Of a DNA stretch of 6,429 nt, positions 1-5,081 are shown in pieces. The DNA is taken from positions 2,233-8,661 of the forward strand of contig JAGRCC010000330.1 in assembly GCA_020433785.1 (NCBI GenBank). Direction: 5' to 3'. This DNA comes from Anaerolineae bacterium (GTDB lineage Bacteria; Chloroflexota; Anaerolineae; 4572-78; J111). How positions within the stretch are numbered: position 1 is the stretch's first letter; the number at the start of each line of letters is the position of its first letter. The notes under the pieces were generated by a model that had not been told where the DNA came from, did no database searches, and was given only the letters and a program-made list of their open reading frames with translations. A program made the translations under genes and the position numbers.

Positions 1-605
1 AGCAGTTACTGGCGATCAATATTGCGTATACGACAGACGAAATTGAAGCGGCCATTCCGTATGACCTTTCGAGCGTGGCGCTGTGGCGCGAACTGGACAG
101 CCCGTTTGAACTGGCCACGGCCCTCAACCTGCTGGGCGCGGACTTGTCGGAAATCCACGAATATGCGGCCAGTCGGCAGGCGTTGCTCGAATGCCGGGAT
201 ATCTATCAGTCGCTGGGCTACCGACGCGGCGTGGCGCTGGCCATGCATAACCTGGGAGAAACCGCTCAAATGATGGGGGAGTATGCGAACGCCAGGGAAT
301 TACTATGCGAGTCGCTGCGCATTCGCCACCACTTGGGCCTGCGCCGAGGCTATGCCTACTCATTTGAATCGCTCGCCCAGGTCAACGAAAACGAAGAACG
401 CTACGAACAAGCTGTTCAACTCTGGGCAACAGCCGCTACTTTGCGGGGGCTCCTTGGCGCGCCACTCGAGCAGGTAGCCCAGAAATATAGTGAGCATGCT
501 TTAGCCAGGCTACGCGCCCGGCTCGGGCAGGTGGCCTTCGAGCTGGAATGGTCGAAAGGCGCGACGATGACCACCGAACAGGCCATCGCGCTGGCGCTGC
601 GCTGA
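1..605 (+). CDS. C-terminal part of a large TPR-containing transcriptional regulator (LuxR/SARP-STAND-like), 5' truncated by window edge
   Basis: The frame is open from base 3 to the TGA at 603-605 and gives 200 residues; there is no stop upstream, so the true start lies outside the window. The GTG at 75 is an internal codon, not a credible start. The visible part is alpha-helical and TPR-like: repeated units with the pattern A-L-x-x-L-G-x followed by A/E-rich helices, for example around ALNLLGADL, AMHNLGETAQMMGEYANAREL and SFESLAQVNENEERYEQAVQL. The last 30 residues (ARLRARLGQVAFELEW, then GATMTTEQAIALAL) match the ending I know from Chloroflexota and actinobacterial ATPase-TPR regulators, where the stretch A-x-LG-x-x-x-F-x-x-x-W-x-x-G-x-x-M-T-x-E-Q-A-I-x-x-A-L closes the protein. 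The role is therefore inferred: a sensory or protein-binding TPR platform of a signal-transduction ATPase regulator. The DNA-binding domain is not visible, so whether it is LuxR-type, SARP-type or a cyclase/kinase fusion is undecided. It converges on the protease gene. Confidence 0.8.
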   Translation, partial: QLLAINIAYTTDEIEAAIPYDLSSVALWRELDSPFELATALNLLGADLSEIHEYAASRQALLECRDIYQSLGYRRGVALAMHNLGETAQMMGEYANARELLCESLRIRHHLGLRRGYAYSFESLAQVNENEERYEQAVQLWATAATLRGLLGAPLEQVAQKYSEHALARLRARLGQVAFELEWSKGATMTTEQAIALALR

Positions 606-617
606 GCGCGTTCGCGC
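606..617 (+). terminator. Weak GC hairpin immediately after the left regulator gene
   Basis: Directly behind the TGA stop the sequence GCGCGTTCGCGC can fold with a stem of four pairs and a GTTC loop. It is followed by CTTGGTTAAAAA, which lacks a T-tract, so it is a poor intrinsic terminator on either strand. The rest of the 57-base convergent gap to the protease stop at 663 shows nothing else I can support. Confidence 0.22.
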
Positions 618-662
618 CTTGGTTAAAAACGGGAATGGGACCTTTTCATATGCATAAGGCCG

Positions 663-3221
663 CTAGGGTGATGTCCTAAAAATGAGCGGCAGATAAATTT
701 TCTTATCGCCAGGGGGCGCATCGCCGATCAGGGTCACACTGGCTTGGGCGGTGTCCGTCGTTGTTGAAATGGGTTCTGTTGCGGTCGAGGCCGTCACTGT
801 CACCGTGTTGACTAGAGGGCCGGGTAGATCGCCGGCCTGGACGGTGTAGGTTAACGTCCCAGTGGCGCTTGTCGTTAGGCCCAACGTGGTTGGGCTAAAC
901 GTCACATCACCCAATTTGTCGTCTTTGCCAAAAAGACCGGTTACAGTGACAGGGCCGGTATTGGTGACGTGATAGGTGTAGGTTATGGTTTGGCCGACCG
1001 AAGCTGTGCTCGCACTGGCCCTTTTGACGACAGTCAGCGCCGGTTCATCTGTCGCCCCTAAGGGTCCGGCCACGGCCAGGGCATACGGCTGCGAAGCTAC
1101 AGGGACATTGAAGGCGTTGACGCTAATCTCGTACCGGCCAAGGGCCGGCTCGCTAATGATCACGCCTTCAACGTTGTTAGTCCGATCCCCATCGGCGGCG
1201 TCATTGCCATAGTAGGTTTCGCCGTTGGGGCCGGTGACGACCAGGTCTAAATCGTTGACTAACTGAGCCGCCGCCGAGAGCGAAGCCGGCGGGTCCGTCC
1301 AGGTTAGCATGACTCGCAACGGTTGGCTGCTCGAGGTGACCTCGAGCGGACGGGCAGTGGTGTGGCTGTAATCAACGACCGCTTCGGTAGTCAGGCCGGA
1401 GGTATGGTCATCTAGCCAAAAGGTGTAAGGCGGCGGCGCATCGATAAAATTGAGATCAATGCGTCCCCACCCGGCTACAGAATTAGGTTGATCAAAAGGG
1501 ATCTCTTGCTTTGCCCCGGTCCCATATTGACCGGGGGCGATGTTGTGGGTGGTGTTGAGCAAGGTCGCTTTGACGGCAGCCGCGCTCGGGTTCGCCAGCC
1601 CCTGGCCGGTCAGCCACTGCCGGGCCAATACCCCCGCCCCGGCGGCCAACGGCGTTGCCATCGAAGTTCCGCCGGAATAAACGTAATTTGAATTTGACTC
1701 ATACGCCCCCCACAGCGTTGATGCGTCGGGCACATGGGAGCGGTTGGAAACAATATTGGTCCCCGGAGCCACAAGATCGGGCTTGACCCGGCCATCATCG
1801 GCTGGCCCCCGGGCCGAAAAGGCCGCCATTCCGTCGATATTATTGGCAATGAGATCGAACGCAATAGGCTCAGTGCCAAAACAAAGACTTAAGGCAAACC
1901 AGGGTAACCCACCAATTGGTCCCGTATTGCGGTCGCTTTCCGTAGCCCCCACGGTAATGACATTCTTAGACGTACCCGGAAAAAAGAGCGAGTCTGGATC
2001 GACCACGCCGTCGCCGTCGAGGCAAATGGGTAACCCCGGTATCAAGTCAATGGGTGTACCATCCACGGCCGAGTTACCGGCGGCAAAGAAGATGGTCATA
2101 TCTTGATGTTCCCACACGAATTGGTCGGTTCGCTGCGCTCCAAAGGGGTAGCCGCCATAAGCTGCTTCGGGATCGCTGCTGGGACCGGTGGGGTCGCCCC
2201 AGCTATTGGTATGAATTTTAGCACCGTCGGCATAAGCCTGGGCAAACAGTTGGTAATAATCGGCGTCCAGACCGATAATAGCCCCATCGGGTAGGGCGTC
2301 GAAGGCTTGAATAACCAAACCGGCCTGGGGCGCCACGCCGGCAAACGACCCGGCGTAATCGTTTTGGGCCGGATCCGCGCCGGATTGAACCCCGGCCCCG
2401 GCGACCGATCCGGCAACATGAGTGCCATGTCCATGTTCATCGCCCCAGGTCGTTACTATTGTTGACAGCACATGCGTTGCTACAATGCGGCCCTCGAAAT
2501 CAGGGCTTAACGTGGACAGATCACCGGTATCTAATCCGGTGTCAGCCACTGCCACAATTTGCCCTGTCCCGAATAAGTGTTGATTTTGCCAAACCGGATC
2601 AACCTGCATAATCGACCTGGCCCGGTCGTTGAAGATGCGGGGTTCGGTGACCGGTTCGATCCAGCGCACCGACTCTAAATTGGCCATTTGGAGTAATTGC
2701 AAAGAAGTAATGATAGTTTGTTGCGGTGCGCCGATCGATTGAAGGTCAAGCGAGAGCGCCCCCTGATCATTCGGCCAGCCAATCATGCGCACTTGACCCA
2801 AATCGGTCGCACCTCGAGCTAAGGCGTTTAATAAGGAAGGGGCTAATTTATCGGCTAATGTAAATGGAGTTTGGGCGTACACTTGCGGCAAACGAGCCGC
2901 CGCTGCGAGCTGGTCCGGCGTTCCCTGTACCAAATAGGCGTAGTCGGGTAAATATTCCAGTAATTTTATGCCGGTTTGTTCGAGAGCGGTGCGGTCCGCT
3001 ACGGTAACGGGACCATGCAGTTGGATGATGGTATAAGAACCGGGCGCTGCGACCGCCAAGGCCGCTGCACCGGCTTGCGGGTTAACCTGTTGAGCGTCAA
3101 ACGTACCTCGATGCAGCCGCAGCTGCGGCTGAGAGGCTGGCTGCAGAGATACCGTCGGTGACCCGCCGATAAGTGAAAGAGCAACGAGAATAGCTAAGCC
3201 GGTAAGGATAACTTTGCGCAT
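663..3221 (-). CDS. Secreted KP-43-like subtilisin-family serine protease (S8) with C-terminal jelly-roll and DUF11 module
   Basis: An 852-residue extracellular endopeptidase. Residues 1-25 form a signal peptide: MRK, a hydrophobic core, then a polar region with no lipobox. Residues about 60-200 resemble the propeptide of KP-43-type subtilases (YTIIQLHGPV; YLPDYAYLVQG). The catalytic domain spans about 205-595: Asp227 in VAVADTG, His265 in HGHGTHVAG, oxyanion Asn383 in AAGNS, and Ser520 in GGTSMATP, so the triad is intact. The long Asn-Ser spacing, a D-G-D-G-x-x-D-P-D loop at 402-410 (possible Ca2+ site) and the stretch around MAAFSARGP fit the KP-43 group (cd04842 type). A beta jelly-roll follows at about 605-718 (LTWTDPP, LVNDLDL, NNVEGV, QPYALAVAG). 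A DUF11/TIGR01451-like Ig-fold repeat spans about 727-812 (VGQTITYTYHVTNTG). The protein ends with KKIYLPLIFRTSP, a tail type I associate with exported Chloroflexota proteins. ATG 3219-3221 is chosen for its SD and because the signal peptide begins there; the stop is TAG. Likely role: nutritional or cell-surface proteolysis. The family is certain; substrate and anchoring are inferred. Confidence 0.96.
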   Translation of the reverse strand: MRKVILTGLAILVALSLIGGSPTVSLQPASQPQLRLHRGTFDAQQVNPQAGAAALAVAAPGSYTIIQLHGPVTVADRTALEQTGIKLLEYLPDYAYLVQGTPDQLAAAARLPQVYAQTPFTLADKLAPSLLNALARGATDLGQVRMIGWPNDQGALSLDLQSIGAPQQTIITSLQLLQMANLESVRWIEPVTEPRIFNDRARSIMQVDPVWQNQHLFGTGQIVAVADTGLDTGDLSTLSPDFEGRIVATHVLSTIVTTWGDEHGHGTHVAGSVAGAGVQSGADPAQNDYAGSFAGVAPQAGLVIQAFDALPDGAIIGLDADYYQLFAQAYADGAKIHTNSWGDPTGPSSDPEAAYGGYPFGAQRTDQFVWEHQDMTIFFAAGNSAVDGTPIDLIPGLPICLDGDGVVDPDSLFFPGTSKNVITVGATESDRNTGPIGGLPWFALSLCFGTEPIAFDLIANNIDGMAAFSARGPADDGRVKPDLVAPGTNIVSNRSHVPDASTLWGAYESNSNYVYSGGTSMATPLAAGAGVLARQWLTGQGLANPSAAAVKATLLNTTHNIAPGQYGTGAKQEIPFDQPNSVAGWGRIDLNFIDAPPPYTFWLDDHTSGLTTEAVVDYSHTTARPLEVTSSSQPLRVMLTWTDPPASLSAAAQLVNDLDLVVTGPNGETYYGNDAADGDRTNNVEGVIISEPALGRYEISVNAFNVPVASQPYALAVAGPLGATDEPALTVVKRASASTASVGQTITYTYHVTNTGPVTVTGLFGKDDKLGDVTFSPTTLGLTTSATGTLTYTVQAGDLPGPLVNTVTVTASTATEPISTTTDTAQASVTLIGDAPPGDKKIYLPLIFRTSP

Positions 3222-3227
3222 ACGCGA

Positions 3228-3234
3228 CTCCTCT
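3228..3234 (-). promoter_or_regulatory. Shine-Dalgarno of the protease gene
   Basis: On the minus strand AGAGGAG lies six bases before the ATG at 3221-3219. It is a strong anti-SD match at good spacing and settles the start choice, which also gives a complete signal peptide. Confidence 0.85.
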
Positions 3235-3280
3235 GGCTTTCATCGTAGTGCTTTTAAAATACACCACTACTTGTCGCTTG

Positions 3281-3308
3281 AGTATATAAGCTTGGAGGGC
3301 GATGTCAA
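3281..3308 (-). promoter_or_regulatory. Sigma-70-type promoter of the protease gene
   Basis: Reading the minus strand, TTGACA (3308-3303, perfect -35) is followed after 16 bases by TATACT (3286-3281, five of six matches to the -10 consensus). Transcription would start near 3274 and give a 5' leader of about 50 bases before the ATG. Together with the inverted repeat upstream, this argues that the protease is transcribed on its own and not by read-through from the lipoprotein gene. The prediction is from sequence only. Confidence 0.7.
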
Positions 3309-3332
3309 TTTTATAGGACTTGCGCAGTCTAA

Positions 3333-3365
3333 AGGTGACAGTCACTTATCAAGTGACTGTCACCT
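3333..3365. repeat. Perfect 15-bp inverted repeat with 3-base loop; possible terminator or REP-like element
   Basis: The left arm AGGTGACAGTCACTT (3333-3347), loop ATC, and right arm AAGTGACTGTCACCT (3351-3365) pair with no mismatch. Each arm also contains a near-palindrome of the form GTGAC-N-GTCAC, so the element can be read as one long hairpin or as two short dyads. It begins eight bases after the TAA stop of the minus-strand lipoprotein gene, where a terminator would sit. On that strand the stem is followed only by TTTAGACT, with its first T inside the stem, so the T-tract is weak. It also lies about 25 bases upstream of the -35 box of the protease promoter, so an operator role is possible. 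A dispersed REP-like repeat is a third option that needs the whole genome to judge. The inverted repeat itself is certain; its function is not. Confidence 0.9.
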
Positions 3366-3373
3366 GATTTAGG

Positions 3374-4765
3374 TTATTCAGGCTGTTCATACCAAATCCG
3401 GTAAATCGCGCCGGCCGTATCATCCGACACCAGCAACGAGCCGTCCGGCATCTGCTGGATATCGACCGGACGGCCCCAGGCTTGACCGTTAGCTTGCAGC
3501 CACCCCTCGGCAAACGTATCGTAGCTGACCGCCTCGTTACCTTCCAGCCGGACCACACTCAGCCGGTAGCCAATCGGCTGGCTGCGGTTCCATGAACCGT
3601 GTTCGGCGATCAAGATTTGGTTTTGATAGTCGGCGGGAAACATCGATCCGGTATAGAAGCGCATGCCCAGTGACGCGACATGCGGCCCAAGCTGCTGGGC
3701 CGGCGGAGTGAATTCATCACACGAGCGCCCATCGCCAAAATCTGGGTCGATAATGGTCCCACCGTGGCAGTAGGGAAACCCAAAATGTAGACCCGCCGCC
3801 GGCGCGTAGTTCAATTCATCCGGTGGGACATCATCGCCGAGCATATCCCGGCCGTTGTCGGTAAACCACAGTTCGCCCGTGGTCGGATGCCAATCGAAAC
3901 CGACGGAGTTGCGCACCCCCTCGGCATAGACCTGCAAATCGGAGCCGTCCGCCGCGATGCTGGTGATTTTGCCGTAGGGCGTGCCTTCGGTTTCGCACAC
4001 ATTGCACGGCGCGCCGACCGGCACATACAACCGCCCGTCCGGCCCAAAGCGGATGAACTTCCAGCCGTGATGGCCGTCGCTGGGGTAGTCGTCGTTGATA
4101 ACCACCGGTTCGGGCAGGTTCGGCAAGTTGGCTTCGATGTTGTCGTAGCGCAAAACGCGGTCAATCTCGGCCACGTAGAGCGCGCCGTCACGGAAGGCCA
4201 CACCGTTCGGCGAATTCATACCCTGCTGCAAGGTAATCACCTCGTCAGCCTGGTAATCCTGGTTCGTATCTAAAATGGCATACAGATTACCCGCCTGCCG
4301 CGTCCCCACGAAGAGCGTTCCGTTGGGACTGAGCGCCATCGACCGGGCATTCGGCACATTCCCGGCGTAGATGCCGATGTTGAATCCCGACGGCAAGCTG
4401 ATATCGCCGGGCAGCGGTTCGAGGACGGCCGTCGGGACGGCGGCCACGGGGGCGCTTTCTTCAGTCTCTATCACGTCGGCAGTGGTCGGCTCCGGAGCGA
4501 CAGTGTCGGTTACCGGTGATTCCGCCGCTACGGTGTTCGTGGCGGTCGGTTCGGCGGGAAGGGGCGAGGCGGTCGGCCCATCAGGCAGTGGGGCAGCGAT
4601 TGGCTCCTCGATGGCGGCTACATCCGTCGGCGTAGGCTCCGGCGCTGTCGCGGCCACCGGCGGTGACGAAGCCGGCGTGGTCTCACTGCCGCAGGCGGTT
4701 AATAAGACGATGGCCAATACCCCTATCGACGCCGCTATAACGTTGCTCTGCTTTCCAAAAAACAT
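3374..4765 (-). CDS. Lipoprotein with glucose/sorbosone (PQQ-type) dehydrogenase domain
   Basis: A 463-residue exported protein. Residues 1-25 form a lipoprotein signal with lipobox LLTAC, putting the lipidated Cys at 25. Residues about 26-118 are a low-complexity linker rich in Pro, Thr, Ala, Glu and Val, with recurring PT/EPT units, likely a flexible stalk. Residues about 122-460 form a six-bladed-propeller-type Glucose/Sorbosone dehydrogenase domain (PF07995 family): NARSMALSPNGTLFVGTR, MNSPNGVAFRDGALYVAE, GHHGWKFIRFGPDGRLYVPVG, EGVRNSVGFDWHPTTGELWFTDNGRD, and WGRPVDIQQMPDGSLLVSDD. By motif comparison with soluble glucose dehydrogenase, His232/233 fall near the catalytic His, and Arg285-Asn286 in VRN match the PQQ-contact Arg-Asn pair. 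Cys254 and Cys257 (CNVC) plus Cys333 and Cys349 may form disulfides. Family knowledge suggests oxidation of sugars or other polyols outside the membrane, but many members are uncharacterised, so PQQ binding and substrate are inferred. ATG 4763-4765 has a good SD; the stop is TAA at 3376-3374. It is divergent from the regulator at 5082. Confidence 0.92.
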   Translation of the reverse strand: MFFGKQSNVIAASIGVLAIVLLTACGSETTPASSPPVAATAPEPTPTDVAAIEEPIAAPLPDGPTASPLPAEPTATNTVAAESPVTDTVAPEPTTADVIETEESAPVAAVPTAVLEPLPGDISLPSGFNIGIYAGNVPNARSMALSPNGTLFVGTRQAGNLYAILDTNQDYQADEVITLQQGMNSPNGVAFRDGALYVAEIDRVLRYDNIEANLPNLPEPVVINDDYPSDGHHGWKFIRFGPDGRLYVPVGAPCNVCETEGTPYGKITSIAADGSDLQVYAEGVRNSVGFDWHPTTGELWFTDNGRDMLGDDVPPDELNYAPAAGLHFGFPYCHGGTIIDPDFGDGRSCDEFTPPAQQLGPHVASLGMRFYTGSMFPADYQNQILIAEHGSWNRSQPIGYRLSVVRLEGNEAVSYDTFAEGWLQANGQAWGRPVDIQQMPDGSLLVSDDTAGAIYRIWYEQPE

Positions 4766-4770
4766 AAATT

Positions 4771-4776
4771 CTCCTC
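4771..4776 (-). promoter_or_regulatory. Shine-Dalgarno of the dehydrogenase lipoprotein
   Basis: GAGGAG on the minus strand, five bases before the ATG at 4765. It supports this start, which is also the one giving a full lipoprotein signal peptide. Confidence 0.8.
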
Positions 4777-4844
4777 GCCAGCATAACTACGTTCACAATT
4801 TCCCCTTGACGTGAGATGCTCCCGCCGTGGGGGTAGTACTTACA

Positions 4845-4853
4845 ATTTTACCA
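4845..4853 (-). promoter_or_regulatory. Candidate extended -10 promoter for the dehydrogenase lipoprotein
   Basis: The minus strand reads TGG-TAAAAT, an extended -10 (TGn) plus a hexamer with five of six matches to TATAAT. No good -35 lies at the usual distance. Transcription would begin near 4838, giving a leader of about 70 bases. It has the same layout as the plus-strand promoter about 50 bases away, which adds some weight, but a TAAAAT can occur by chance in this AT-rich stretch. Confidence 0.4.
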
Positions 4854-4872
4854 TGCCAAGATAGATGACGAG

Positions 4873-4892
4873 AACCCGCGGGCGGGGTTTTT
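4873..4892 (+). terminator. Plus-oriented intrinsic terminator-like hairpin between the divergent promoters
   Basis: AACCC (4873-4877) pairs with GGGTT (4885-4889) across a GC-rich loop, and the run continues to TTTTT (4888-4892). That is the form of a rho-independent terminator acting on plus-strand transcripts. The core also contains the perfect 8-bp palindrome CCCGCGGG (4875-4882). No convincing plus-strand gene ends just upstream, because the preceding DNA is the 5' region of the minus-strand lipoprotein gene. It may stop antisense transcription, or the dyad may be an operator. It occupies the place where the -35 of the downstream promoter would be. Confidence 0.5.
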
Positions 4893-4901
4893 AGCAAAGT
4901 G

Positions 4902-4910
4902 TGGTATAAT
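4902..4910 (+). promoter_or_regulatory. Extended -10 promoter for the small ORF and regulator
   Basis: TGG-TATAAT on the plus strand: a perfect -10 hexamer (4905-4910) with the TGn extension. The -35 position falls in the GC-rich hairpin (GCGGGG) and does not match consensus, so the promoter would depend on the extended -10 or on an activator. Transcription would start near 4917, giving a leader of about 44 bases before the ATG at 4961. Confidence 0.6.
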
Positions 4911-4945
4911 TTTGCCCCAACTAAATTTGATAGAGGCGAATCAGA

Positions 4946-4952
4946 AAAGGTG
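4946..4952 (+). promoter_or_regulatory. Shine-Dalgarno of the small ORF
   Basis: AAAGGTG lies eight bases before the ATG at 4961, a fair anti-SD match. It is better than anything directly upstream of the regulator ATG at 5082, and it is the main sequence support for translation of the small ORF. Confidence 0.5.
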
Positions 4953-4960
4953 TAACAACT

Positions 4961-5077
4961 ATGAGCATCGAGCTATTGCTAATCGGCTTGCTGCCGCTGG
5001 TTATACCCTCCAGCCCAATGCTAAGGCCAATGAGCCGTCAGGAATTCTTTGAGTTTTACCCATCGAGTCGGGATTGA
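4961..5077 (+). CDS. Possible 38-residue leader peptide or small protein upstream of the regulator
   Basis: ATG 4961 to TGA 5075-5077 encodes 38 residues: a hydrophobic start (MSIELLLIGLLPLVIP) followed by a polar, aromatic tail (RQEFFEFYPSSRD). I do not recognise it. In its favour: it lies behind a perfect -10 box and a fair SD, and its stop is only four bases before the ATG of the regulator (5082), an arrangement typical of translational coupling. Against it: at this length an ORF arises easily by chance, and no family resemblance is seen. The hydrophobic segment of about 13 residues is short for a membrane helix. It could be a regulatory leader whose translation opens the regulator start, a small membrane-associated peptide, or untranslated leader sequence. 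Confidence 0.4.
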   Translation: MSIELLLIGLLPLVIPSSPMLRPMSRQEFFEFYPSSRD

Positions 5078-5081
5078 GCGC

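Noticed and set aside
75..77. GTG at 75 as the start of a 176-residue protein.
   Set aside because: The frame stays open to the left edge with TPR-like sequence on both sides, so this GTG is an internal valine of a truncated longer gene.
790..960. TGACAGT/ACTGTCA-like words inside the protease gene that resemble the arms of the inverted repeat at 3333-3365.
   Set aside because: They encode alternating Val-Thr residues in the DUF11 module and are explained by codon choice; they are not arranged as inverted repeats.
1744..2106. A 120-codon plus-strand ORF within the protease gene (with others at 985-1212 and 3887-4273).
   Set aside because: These are frame shadows of strong minus-strand genes, with no ribosome binding site and no recognisable domain.
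3097..3345. A minus-strand ORF starting inside the inverted repeat and overlapping the protease start.
   Set aside because: It runs out of frame through the promoter and signal peptide of the protease, has no SD or family resemblance, and its overlap is explained by the longer gene.
4003..4005. CNVC in the dehydrogenase lipoprotein (Cys254, Cys257) as a cytochrome c haem site.
   Set aside because: The haem c motif needs CxxCH; here Glu follows the second Cys, and no cytochrome-like sequence surrounds it.
4371..4814. A 147-codon plus-strand ORF antisense to the start of the dehydrogenase lipoprotein, followed 59 bases later by a plus-oriented terminator-like hairpin.
   Set aside because: Its Gly/Ser/Val/Ala-rich sequence is what the complement of the lipoprotein's repetitive Pro/Thr/Ala stalk gives, it has no ribosome binding site, and the opposite strand is a well-supported gene.
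5049..5051. In-frame TTG as an alternative start of the right-hand regulator.
   Set aside because: It has no SD, would add residues not matching the family's N-terminus, and the ATG at 5082 lies directly before the winged-helix domain.
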